A stretch of DNA of 64,000 nt from Sarcocystis neurona. Taxonomy: Eukaryota > Apicomplexa > Conoidasida > Eucoccidiorida > Sarcocystidae. The DNA is taken from NCBI GenBank assembly GCA_000727475.1, contig KL647300.1, positions 1,234,833-1,298,832 of the forward strand, read 5' to 3'. Positions within the stretch are counted from its first letter, which is position 1. Every line of letters begins with the position of its first letter. A program made the position numbers and the translations under genes. This document shows positions 1 through 9,889 of this stretch, in pieces. The notes beneath the pieces are model-generated. The model was not told where the DNA came from and ran no database searches. It worked only from the letters and a program-made list of their open reading frames with translations.

Positions 1-78
1 GAGCTGTTCTGGCAAAGCAGCACGACGCACACTGCACTGCCCCGCAGATCGCGGCCAGGACGCCGAAAAAAGACTCAC

Positions 79-1667
79 GTGAGCGCGTAGAAAATCATCC
101 AGCCGCCTCACCTCGTCGCCTTTACAGAACGCATACTTGTGCTGCTGCTGCTGTTCGTGAAGAACGACGCCCTGCTGCTGGCCGTAAACGACTTGCCGCT
201 GTCCGTCGCCGACGACCTGCTGCCGCTCGCAGAACACGTGCTGCTGCTGCCACTCCTGCTGGACGCCCTGTGTCGTCGATGCTGACTGCCGTCGTGGCTG
301 CTTCTTCCGCAGCCAACAGCCATGCCGCTGCAGTGCCCCTTCTTGCTGCTGTTGGTCTTGTTGGTCTTGGTGCCGTTGGTCTTGCTGCCGGTGCTGCCGC
401 AGTTGTTGCTGTTGTTGCCGCTGTCCCTGCTGCTGGTCGACGAGCTCCCGCAGCCGGCGCAGCGTTTCTGCAGCGACTGCTGCGCGGCGGAGGGCGCGCA
501 CACACAGGCTCCACGCTGCCGGGTGGCGAACAAATACATACAAACGCTGCTGCTCAGCTTCAGCAACATTGTAGCCTTTTTCAAGGTGCTGCTGCTGCTG
601 CTCCTGCCTCCCCTCGCTGCTGCAGCCGCAGCACGAAAGACAGACGCTGCAGGACCGTTCTACATAGGGTGTGTCTTCTGCGGCACCGCACTCCTCCCCG
701 TGCAGCACCTCCTGGCGATCGCCCTGCTCCGACAGCGGCTGCGCTACCTGCTGCTGCTGTGATCGCAGCTGCTGCTGTGGTAGCTGCTGCTGCTGGAACG
801 ATAGCTGCTCATGCTTGTGCTGCGATAGCTGCTCATGGTGCTGTTGTGACACCTGGTACGCTTGCTGCCGGGGACGCTGCTGCAGCTGCAGACTCTCTGC
901 AGCAGAGAAAGAGGCCGCGAAGTCACTCCGCAGCAAAACAGCAGGATTGTGACGCTGTTGCTGCTGTCGTTCAGCAGCAGCCTTTCCCCTGCATGCTACT
1001 GCAGCAGGGTGAAGTGCGGAAGAAGCTGTCGAGCAGGTTGTTGGGTTAGTGAATGAGCCTGTCGGTCCTGCTGGGGCGCCTACCGCAGGTGTCGCTTCTT
1101 CTGCTGTTGGTTGTGACAGTGTGGCTGCTGGGGGGATAGGTGCGGACGTAGGGCAGTGAAAGCGAGACGAGACGAGTTGTTGCTGCACTGCAGCAGAGAA
1201 GTCAGCACAGGAAGACAAGCCCGCGGCGGCAAAACAGACGTCAACGGCCTCATCTATGTCAGTCAGAAGGACTTGCAGAGGCTCCGGGACAGCGGCGGCA
1301 GCCAGTCGATTCATCACAGCAAGCGCAGTTGCTGCTGCTGCTGCTGTAGGGGACGCGGCCCCTACTGTTGCACTCCTCTCAACAACATCTTCCTCAGAAG
1401 CGGCAGATCCAGCAGCAGCTTCAAACGCAGTCACAGCAGCCGCCTCCTCCACCTCCTCATCCTCCGCAGCAGCAGCAGCAGACGGTGCGACAGATGTCTG
1501 AGGACTCTGAGAGGCAGCAGCGATATACATCTCGTCTGTCACAGCAGCAACAGCAGCAGCTGGGGTTTCTCCCGTGCCCGCATTAGCAGCAGCAGCAGCA
1601 GCAACAAAAGACGCAGTGCTGTGGCAGCAGCTGCTGCTTCCCGCGTCTTCTGCGTCCGTAGATAATT
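79..1667 (-). CDS. large internal exon of a minus-strand gene, cut by the left window edge
   Basis: Function not recognised. On the minus strand one frame is open from about 1,667 to the window edge, roughly 529 codons to a good donor (GCTCAC|GTGAGT) at 79/78. The product starts Ala/Thr/Glu-rich, then has a less repetitive stretch (PLQVLLTDIDEAVDVCFAA), a Pro/Thr/Ala segment, a Gln/His-rich block, a helical segment (AEAEQQRLYVFVRHPAAW, then LRRLRELVD), more poly-Gln and DEVRRLDDFLRAH. The proposed 5' acceptor is TTTTTTCCTGTCTTATTATAG. Splicing to the exon ending at 1,738 joins C with AA, keeping the frame. Alternatively the frame is read straight through without that 70-bp intron. The frame has no stop before position 1, so the exon could extend past 79. 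Confidence 0.7.
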
Positions 1668-1737
1668 CTATAATAAGACAGGAAAAAAGCCTTGCAGGAA
1701 GCCTTTCCCCGCTGCATCTGTTGTTGCTGCTGCTTAC

Positions 1738-1843
1738 GCAGGAAGCCAGGTCGTAGTCGCTGCTGGTGAAGCTGCGGCAGCAGAGCGGCAGTTAACGCTG
1801 AAACGATCGTGGTGGCCTCAATGTTAGTGGACAACCGGCTCGC
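1738..1843 (-). CDS. probable short exon upstream of the large left-end exon
   Basis: The minus-strand frame encodes TTIVSALTAALLPQLHQQ followed by RLRPGFL and ends at donor CTGC|GTAAGC (1,738/1,737). The phase (one base left over) fits the acceptor at 1,668. The intron would be about 70 bp. The 5' boundary is not clear: the frame is closed by a stop near 1,845 and no convincing acceptor lies just inside it. Two other frames here are also readable, so this exon could be wrong or shifted. Confidence 0.35.
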
Positions 1844-1857
1844 CGCGTTTCATCCAC

Positions 1858-2073
1858 TTCCGCAGTGCTCCTGTGGTTCCGTCTTTTGCTTGTTGTGAGA
1901 TATAGCTTCCGCTTCTAGTGTCGCAGCAGCAGCTGCTGCTGCTGCTGATGCAGCAGCACGTCCACCAGGAGCGGGAGCACCAACAACAGCTGCAGCCACA
2001 CGCAGCAAAAGTGGCACAGGCGCTGCGCCAGCGCCAGCAACCGCAGGTGTGCCCAGCAAGGCCAGGAGCTTGA
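1858..2073 (-). CDS. probable helical exon, same minus-strand gene
   Basis: The minus-strand frame begins VKLLALLGTPAVAGAG after an acceptor of the form CTGCTGCTGCTAG and continues as an Ala/Pro/Val-rich stretch to SHNKQKTEPQEHC. It stops near 1,850, so a donor must lie just before that; GGAA|GTGGAT is the nearest and is weak. The leucine-rich start suits an alpha-helical repeat. No family recognised. Confidence 0.45.
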
Positions 2074-2110
2074 CTAGCAGCAGCAGGTCTAAGCAGCAGC
2101 AGGTCTAAGC
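2074..2110 (-). repeat. tandem duplication of a CTG-type splice acceptor
   Basis: Plus-strand sequence agcagcagcaggtctaagc occurs twice in tandem at about 2,078-2,112. On the minus strand this gives two successive TAG acceptor-like ends, each preceded by CTGCTGCTG, a few bases before a third at 2,074. They sit exactly where the intron upstream of the 1,858-2,073 exon should end. Confidence 0.6.
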
Positions 2111-2157
2111 AGCAGCGGCGAGGGCAGCACCATTCAGAGCATGCTGCTGCATCTCAC

Positions 2158-2330
2158 ACCAGCAAGCACCCGTGGCAGCTGATGAAGCGTGGACGGAAGC
2201 TGTTTGACGAGCCATTCCGAGGCTGCAGTAGCTGCAGTACAGCTGCGCTGCTTGCATCTGCCGAAGTGGTCGCGATGCGCATGGCGCCAGTGATATTTTC
2301 TTTCAGCCGCATACGATTCGGTGTATCTGC
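2158..2330 (-). CDS. possible 5' exon of the left-end gene
   Basis: Two minus-strand frames overlap here. One encodes AATAASEWLVKQLPSTLHQL and the other starts at an ATG (MRLKENITGAMRIATTSADA). Both run into the donor GGT|GTGAGA at 2,158/2,157, which would give an intron of about 80 bp to the acceptor at 2,074. I cannot choose between the frames. If the ATG frame is right, this may be the first coding exon. Confidence 0.3.
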
Positions 2331-2399
2331 TTGTGGTGCATACCGCCTGAACTCCTGATCTCAAGAAGAACCTCCCCCGGACGCCCACACCTACATGTA

Positions 2400-5300
2400 C
2401 ACGCCTATTAACACGAGAGGGAAGTGACGTTTTTCACTGTTGCATATGAAAAGAAACTTCGTACTTGCAGAGTGTTCTCCACTCCTTTGAAAAAAGCACG
2501 CAACGGTTTGTGAGCAGAAGCACGGCCATCATCGCATGCGCTGCAGCTGGCTGGTGCATGCGGGTGCGGATGCGGCTGCTGCAGTTGGCTCCCTTCTTTT
2601 CTTCTCTTGTTGGAGTTTCAGTGGTAATCCTAGAGAAGAAGATAAATAAATGTGCCGCGAGAGTTAGTCCTCAGACATGGAAAACGACACAGGGAACTCT
2701 TCCACCCGCAGACGATCTACACAAAAATCTCGCCGTGACGCACTTCAGTTAGAACGATGATAGGTAGACAGTGAAGGAGAACGAAATCGACGTGATTGCT
2801 GCTGATGTACGCAGTAGCGCATAAGCTACTGTGTACTATAGGCTATACTAGCCTATAGGGTAGTCTATACAAAGGTGATGACTGCATGGGTCGGAGAGGA
2901 AACTAATCGTTTACAGCTGAACGACACACAGGACTGATGACGCTCTGACCGAGCGCGAAATTTGTGTGCTCCACATCAGTTACAGGGAGAAAATTGGACT
3001 GCACTCGATCCACAGTTTCAAGGAGTCGCTGCGGAAAAGGATGGCTTCGCAGCGGCATCACCATCCTCTGGGATCACTGCGCGCGCTGTGGGTAGGTACG
3101 GCTCGAACATCTGCTCTGAGCTCTCTACGTATATATATATATATAAATAAAGCAGTGAGTGAGTACACATGTCATTGCTGGGCTGCCGCGAATGCCAGCA
3201 CAAGGTCGCTAGCTGGAATTTTTGAAGTGGGATGGTCACGGCGAAGTAACTGGAAGTCGCTCCGTGTTTACTTATTCGTTTGGTCACACGCCTTAACACA
3301 CATGCCTGATAATACTCAGATCTATGTACGATTGAACGTCCCAACTACGCGGTGTAATAGCGCGCAGCTCACTCTGTGTACACAGACCGTGGTGCAGACG
3401 GGGCGGAACGGACATGCAAAAATGGGTGTTTTTCATATTTGTAAGCGCCCGCGTAAGGTATAGCAACTGGGGTTACCGCGGGTGAAGGCCGCCTCGACAG
3501 GTGAGGTTGAAGCTCTCAGAGCCGCCGGCACCGCAATTTCTTGTTCGTCCGATTACCCGGTCTTGAAGAAGTGCATTCAGTAGCAGTATTTTCAGTTCCA
3601 AAAAAAACTCTGACTGCTTCGGCAAAGAAAGACGATTAAATCAAGGGTATTCAAATTTCGCACGGCGTTCAAACAAGGTAGAAAATAAGAGACACCAAAT
3701 AGGTAAGCGAAGTCAAACACATAGAATCGGTCTTGTAGACTGGGTGTTTGGTCTGCAAAGGCTTGGCTGATGACATCTGAAAGTCTCATAACCGAGCGGT
3801 TTGCCAGGGAAGGGGTAACGAAGTGGCAGATTGAGGAGAGACGAACTGTATCACAGAGGCATATGAAAAGCTGCTCCTGGTCTCTGTGATGGATGAAACC
3901 ACTGCGTCGAAGTAAGTGACTTAAACTGTACACGCGTGATGCGCACTTGCACGGCCACAAGGCTCATCCCACAGTCAGCATTACAAACGCGACTGCTCAA
4001 CTCTGTTGGTTGTATCGTGTTTTTCCTATGAGGGTTGGTAGACAGCCACCTTCATTGTGGAGCGGCCATGCGAAGCGTCCTGTTGGTTCGAAGCGGTGTG
4101 GTGCGGCGCGGTAAAGGGCAGGTACATTGAAACCGTTCTGTAGTCCTATACCTACACAGAAGAGCCCGTGATCCCACATGCCACGACGCTGGATCGTTTC
4201 AGTTCCCATCTCTTTACATCTGGAGCTGCAACGTGTAGTTGCTGACTCTCCTATTGAGATGCAGAAGCGTGGAGCGTAAACCTGTTGTCTCTCCTGACCA
4301 GATGCAGAAGCCTATTGCTGGAGTCAGAAGGTGAATAGTACGTACGCAGCTTAAGAAAGAGCTGTACATCACGTGGCCACACGTACTGTCCCTCTGAGCT
4401 AATGAGGAAGTTAGAGAACCGCCACAACAGGGCTCTGCATTTTTCCAGGATGGTCAACGTCTCAGCTCCTGCCGTGTAGACTGCTTGTTGCCAGCTGTGG
4501 CTTCTTTTTCTGCAACCTTTTTGTTGCCAGAGAAGTGGATGTCACTGCGCCGGGCCGTTTCTCCTCACCGGTGCGGTACATCAGAGTGATCCCTTCAGGG
4601 CTACCAGAGTTAGCATGAAACTCCACTGTTGCAGGCGGCCTAGAGGTTACGTTTGCTTGGAAGTACACCCACGTAGGTATCGGTGGCTGCATACTACTGC
4701 GTAGGGGTGTTTAAACTGTTGATTTTGGACGACTATGGGAGTGTCCGTGTTGCTGGAGAATGCACCCCTAGGTTGTCTCACTCTCTTAAGCGTTCGAACA
4801 AATCAAGAGCGAGTGTATCGACACCCGGAGCTTACTGTGAACTGAGGGAACTGTAGTACTCCGGGCGACGGGTGCAACAAGCAGTTTAGAACACATCCAT
4901 TCCTGTAGCCGTCGTGCCTCTTTTCAAGTCTCACTCTGCACTGATGTCTCTATGGTTCACTGTATAATAGCTGACGTGGGTGTGCGCAGCCCACTTCAGC
5001 AGAGCAGTTTCCGACGCACACACAAATGCAGAGGCACGCATACGTACACGTATGTATACACGGAGTTGGCTACGTACTCGTAAAAATCCGCAATTCCAGG
5101 TGGCCTTCCTGCATTCCTTGTGGGTGCGAATTCTTGGCAAAAACGCACTCATTCCGAAGGGCGTTTTTCACACGTCTTTTCCAGGGAATCGTGCGGTTAA
5201 ATCCTCTCCACAATACGGCGCGGCACGGCACGGCAGCCCTAGAAGGAGTTTTCACGCACTGTTGCCTCTCCTCGTTGTCGGAAGGTCCGTGTGTGTTCTG

Positions 5301-8300
5301 ACGCTATCTGGCTTTTGTTTGCAGACAAAATTTCCGCGCGCGTGTTTGTGCCTCGTAAATCTACAGCGAGGTCCGCGGCAAGGTTATATATGGATTCGTT
5401 CGGGCGGAGTTGTTTCTATTTACCAGCTGCTACGAAGAATAGCTTAATTTTGTTTTCGAAGACGCAGATACGGAAACGCTTCTGCTACACTGCGGCGTGG
5501 TGTACTGCAACATTACGTCGACCAAGCAGCTGACGCCGCAGCACGAACGGGAGACTCGCACACCTGAGTACATTAAGTCGACCAAGCAGCTGACGCCGCA
5601 GCACGAACAGGAGACTGGCACACCTGAGTGCCCGCTGATGCGCTACGAATGAGTAGTAAAGTGGCTCTTCGCTAGCGTATTCGACACAAGTCTTGGAGAA
5701 CTTCGCAGATACCTCTTATTGGGTCTTACACAATGGGCGCGCACGTTCAGTGGTTTGGCGTTGGGAAGCAGTTGATCACATGTAGCTCGTTGTTTGTGTA
5801 AGTGATGTTGATGTCCTTGAGTACACGTTGGTGAGTACGACGTTCACCTATAAACAAACACTCTCGGGTATTCTCATTGACTCGTGTGGGTCCAAGCGGC
5901 TACTCGTCCTATCACCTGCGCATCCATTGCCCCAGTTGCCCAACATAACATTACAACCTTAGTCTTTCTTCCCCAACAACTGAAACTGAAACGTGCCAGA
6001 GAAAGCGGGCCCATCATCACAGGCAGTGTTTACGTCTTACATCAGCCAACTGCGCGCTCAGGATCCCGGCTCCAGCTTGCTATCTATCGCGGCGTCCAGT
6101 CAGCCCACAACGCACTCTCGACACCGCTTCATCACCCGCTGTTATCGCGAGCTGCTAAATATCTGGCGTTTGGTGTGAATTGGTTCCGCAGCGCAGCGAG
6201 TCTGCACCATACTACAAGAAGCACTCGTAACGCGGTGGGCTTGTGGGCTTTTGTCAGGACTCGAGCGGTAACCACTTTCGCAGCTCCGAATGTCGCATCA
6301 AAGACCGGTGAATCAAACACGTTTTACGACGAGCGTTATGTGCGGCAAGTTTGACCCCGAAGCGACGGCCTGCAGTGCCAGAAGTTCACGCTTGCGCTCG
6401 GTGCGCGTACGCATCGATAGAGACAAGCAGTTAACGGGGCCCGTGCGGTGCTTGACGCAACCCTGACCAAACTGAGGCACCAGGACGCACGAACCAAATC
6501 GATGGTCTTCGGGGCTTTCTGTAATAGATTCTTGATCCACAGAGGCAGCCAAACAGTGACCATGACGACGGGGTTATCACAATAATGTGCTAGACCACAA
6601 CAGTTACGTGGTGGCCATTGATGTGCAGGAACGACTGGAAGTTGCTAGCCGCTCGCTTGTTTCGCTGCAAGCCTTCCACAATCAGACCGGACCCCCCCGC
6701 TGGCCGCGCTCACGTGGCAACCCCGGCACCCAGCCTGCGACTACGGCGCCGTCACCTCACACGTACCGTTGGTAAAAAGCCGAATACCTGCCGATGACAG
6801 GACACAGCCCTATCCCAAACAATATGTAAACATGATTTACGCAGACCAGTGTGCTAATTGTTACCGCTCTTCGCAAGCTCTGCATCCAGCACATACGTCA
6901 ACAAGCTCCTGTTTCCAAAACGTCTTGCCAGATCTCAGGACGTGTATACCATAGAATCTAATCGGTCAACTCTAAGCTTCCTAGTTTGACCCTAGCGAAG
7001 AGAAGAACAGTTGGGATGAGAAACAGACTGGGGACGACGAATGACGCGCATGAACCGGCTTCGCCCGCTAATACACGCTATTGTGATTTTTGCTCGTCGT
7101 CAGTCATCCGCGCCGGCCCCTTCGTAAAAATGTTCCTCGTGCACGCCGCTGTCATTGAATGCTACCTTTTCTACTAATGGTTTACGTTCGTAGTTGTCAG
7201 CCGCCCTTTGCTTTCGAACAGTAGCGCCCGAGCCGTGTTTACGGCACCACTTCTGCAGAAAACTGCCGCCGCGGACTGCAGCTTTCTGGCGTAGCCTCCA
7301 GTTTACAGCAGGACGCTGTTTCCTCAACTCATCTATTGCAAATACTCTTTTGGAACCCTTTCCCTTAGTGCACACTTTTGAAGCACGCTTTTCCCATTCC
7401 GCCCTCCGTTCTCGCGAAAGTTGCGCTGCATCTCTGCGCGTATTCGGAAGAAAATACGCGCAAACGGGATGTTCAAGCGCGTATCGCCTGGTGTGTAGCG
7501 GTGCACGTGCGCCTTGTGAAGTAATCTATGTGTTGTCAAGCCCAACGCCACACCTAAGCTTTTGAATCTGGATCCCCATTTCTGCATTTCCAGAGGGATC
7601 GTCTATTCTTGAAGTTCCCTCAGTCGGTTCTCTTCTCCGTGATGGTAATTTTCCTCGAATCGCTCGTTGCTGAATGGTGGCTCATCTGTTTTCCAGGCGT
7701 CGCGCGTGTGCTACATGTCCTGCCTGGCAGCTTTTTGCGACGTTGCGCATGAACTCCCCTGACGTGTTGCTTTGTTTTTGACTTTCTGTGTATCTCTGTA
7801 TACGTAAAATCATAGGTTCGTATCGATTTTGACATGTTTGATGTCCTCTCCTCTCCTCAATTGCATTATATGTCAGTAAAACGGCAACTGGATCCTACGT
7901 GTTCGATGAGGCAGTGTCTGTCTGTGCAGCTGTCAGTAAGCTTTTTCGATGTATTCAACTTCGTGCGTGCAACACCGCAGCAGAAGCGCGCCGCGAATTA
8001 CTGGCGCTGTCTGCTGAAGAGTAGCCTTTGGCTAGATGATGGCTGTTGACCATCTTGGAGCACTGGTCGCGTGAAACGTGCTATCGGAGTGGTGCCGGGG
8101 CGGCGTAGGGGCCTTACGACCTCACTATACTGCAATTGTAGGTATCAGCAGCGCGTCCGCTGCGTAATGCGGACGTCGTTTGATACAGACACTATGCAGT
8201 GTGGAACAGCTTGTATTCTCATCTGTGTCTAGTCTAATAAATATTAGTATTAGGGACTCAGCATAGGTGGCAGAGACGGCAGTAGGGGGTCGACCAATGG

Positions 8301-8660
8301 GCCAAGGAACGCTTTTTGCAGCGTTCGCTGTCGGGCACCCCACGGACCTCTCTGCAGCCGTGTTTCTATCCTAAATTCTCGCGTCCCGACACGCATCCAC
8401 CTCCCAATCTACGCACATATTCGTCCCCTTCTTACTCACGACGTGCTGGTGGACTCGTGTACGGTAAACCTCGTGTACGGGCATTATCTGTCTGTACGTG
8501 GTAGTGTACACGTTTCCTCACGTCAAACTTCGGTGGCGCGTTCCGCACAAAGCGTCTACCTCCATCCCGCCAGGCAGAATCGGGAGGAGGAGGAAAAGGA
8601 GAGGAAGGGATAAGCTGGTCTCCACAAGATTGGGCACAACAGTAAAGTCAGGTTGACGAG
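2400..8660. other. about 6.2 kb with no gene that can be supported
   Basis: Base composition is balanced and CAG arrays are almost absent. Open frames of 60-165 codons occur on both strands and are what chance would give. A cluster of four short minus-strand frames (3,592-4,692) is broken by stops. A plus-strand piece after a good acceptor (CCTTTTTGTTGCCAG at 4,531) reads SSPVRYIRVIPSGLPELA before a stop. None has enough length, homology or splice consistency to be called a gene. The stretch lies between the minus-strand left-end gene and the plus-strand Yippee-like gene, so divergent promoters are expected, but I recognise no promoter element. Confidence 0.5.
5518..5637 (+). repeat. two 60-bp direct repeats, possibly coding
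   Basis: Two adjacent copies begin tcgaccaagcagctgacgcc. The first 50 bases differ at only two positions and the ends diverge. On the plus strand both copies are in one frame and encode STKQLTPQHERETRTPEYIK and then STKQLTPQHEQETGTPECPL, ending MRYE and a TGA at about 5,650. The frame is closed by a TAG at 5,440, with an acceptor-like TTTTGTTTTCGAAG at about 5,460, so this could be the last exon of a small plus-strand gene. No function recognised. Confidence 0.4.
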
Positions 8661-8707
8661 ATGGGGCGCGACTTCCGCTTGCACCTCGTGGGGAAGAAAG
8701 TATACGT
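8661..8707 (+). CDS. Yippee-like protein, exon 1 (start codon)
   Basis: ATG GGG CGC opens MGRDFRLHLVGKKVY, the usual start of Yippee/YPEL proteins (MGR, then a hydrophobic strand ending in Tyr just before the first zinc-binding CxxC). The exon ends GT|GTAAGT, a consensus donor, leaving two bases. These join the single base that starts exon 2 to make GTG, so the frame reads KKVYVCSQC. Yippee proteins are small (about 120 residues), bind one zinc through two CxxC pairs and are conserved across eukaryotes; the human relative YPEL5 associates with the CTLH/GID ubiquitin ligase. Its role in this organism is unknown. Confidence 0.85.
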
Positions 8708-9796
8708 GTAAGTTTGTACGTACGTGTCACTGCAGTGATGTGGCAGGAGTAGGGCTTCATGTCACTTCCAAGCTTTCCGTTGATAATTTGTTTATTTGCC
8801 AGTGCTCGGTTTGTGTGCACACCCTAAAAAACATGCGTATAGAATATCTCTGTGCATCGTCTCTTCCTACGTAGCGCAACTCACTGCTCTTCTCAGCTTT
8901 GCGACGGACTGTTGTTATGCTGCCTTTCGCTGCTGCTCTCCCCTCCTCCTATCCCGGTACCTTACCTTACGAGCTCTGCAGCTGCCTTGTCCTGCACGCT
9001 TGTTGATGCGTGCTTTATCCGCCTATAGGCATCATCATGCTGTAAGGCAACTTCACACGTATGCATATGTATTATATGTAAAGACATCTTCATATATATA
9101 TATATATATGCGTGCCTGCATTTTGACAGAGAAACACAGGGAGGTGTGCGCTAGTGGAATGCGTCACCCGTGCCTAGCTTTTGTGAACTCACCGGTAAGT
9201 GAACCAAGTACTTAGTTTACCTACCCCTTACGAATGCATGCCGTGCTCCTAGATAATATGCATAAATGGTCAGTTTACTCCCGTTTTAGAAAGAGGCCCT
9301 CCCCAAGCTTCTAGGGACAAAACGTGTCGCCTACGTGTAGTAGCTATTCCCTTTCGGATTTGTCTCTCTATGTGCACTGCTCGACGGTTTCTCTGCTCTG
9401 ACTTGGTAGACGCATATCTGCTGCTGTATACTGCGGCTGTTGCTGTGGGTCCGCACTGCACAAAGGAGATGCCTCTGCAGTGGACGTGAGGACACTTCTG
9501 ATGCTGCTGCGTGTGCGCAGAGGCTGCCGCGCACCTGCTACTGGGGCTTGGCCTGCTCCCACGGATAGGCTGCTGTTGGGGGGGATGTTACTTCCTGTGC
9601 TGCTGGTCTCCTGCTTGCCCGTCCTGCTGCTGTTGCCGCCGCGACTGCTGCCACTGCTGCTGCTGCTACCACAGCTGGAGCTGCCGCTGCAACGACACCT
9701 GCTGCTGCTGGTAGCGGGTTGAAGCTGCTGCTGCGCTCCTGCTTCCGGTTTGTGCAAGTGCTGCTCTTGCGCGTGGTGCTGCTGCTGCTGCTGCAG
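8708..9796 (+). repeat. intron 1 of the Yippee-like gene, ending in a CTG-repeat acceptor
   Basis: The intron is 1,089 bp. A (TA)n tract lies at about 9,090-9,110. From about 9,420 to 9,796 the sense strand is rich in CTG and its last bases, GCTGCTGCTGCTGCAG, form the acceptor. The antisense frame over this stretch (9,368-9,865) reads as Gln/Ser-rich protein; I take it as a by-product of the repeat, although a nested antisense exon cannot be excluded. Confidence 0.65.
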
Positions 9797-9889
9797 GTGC
9801 AGCCAGTGTAGCACCCACATGACGGTCCACAGCGACCTCATCAACAAATCCTTCCGCGGACGCACAGGAGCCGCGTGGCTCTTCGAGAA
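9797..9889 (+). CDS. Yippee-like protein, exon 2 (first CxxC)
   Basis: Encodes residues 17-46 of the joined protein: CSQCSTHMTVHS then DLINKSFRGRTGAAWLFE. This matches the family pattern DLISKxFxGxxGxAYLF, and the published spacing C-x2-C-x19-G-x3-L is exact (C17, C20, G40, L44). The acceptor is the CTG run ending CTGCAG, and the donor is GAGAA|GTACGC. It leaves two bases, which fits the phase of the next exon. Homology and phase agree, so this exon is the firmest in the window. Confidence 0.9.

Noticed and set aside
79..600. Karyopherin-like N-terminal domain in the left-end gene
   Set aside because: HPAAWSLCVRALRRAAVAAETL faintly recalls the importin-beta N-terminal pattern, but it is far from any start codon and is followed by poly-Gln, so I do not name the family.
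4532..4620. Virilizer-like N-terminal fragment (SPVRYIRVIPSG)
   Set aside because: About 28 residues between a good acceptor and a stop resemble the P-V-x-I-x-x-V-R-V-I-P-x-G pattern only in a few positions; the flanking exons are missing.
3592..4692. Decayed retrotransposon in four adjacent minus-strand frames
   Set aside because: No reverse transcriptase, integrase or protease motif and no terminal repeats were seen; frames this short are expected by chance.
9368..9865. Minus-strand Gln/Ser-rich frame as a coding exon
   Set aside because: It overlaps a Yippee exon and the CTG-rich intron on the opposite strand; the repeat alone explains the open frame.
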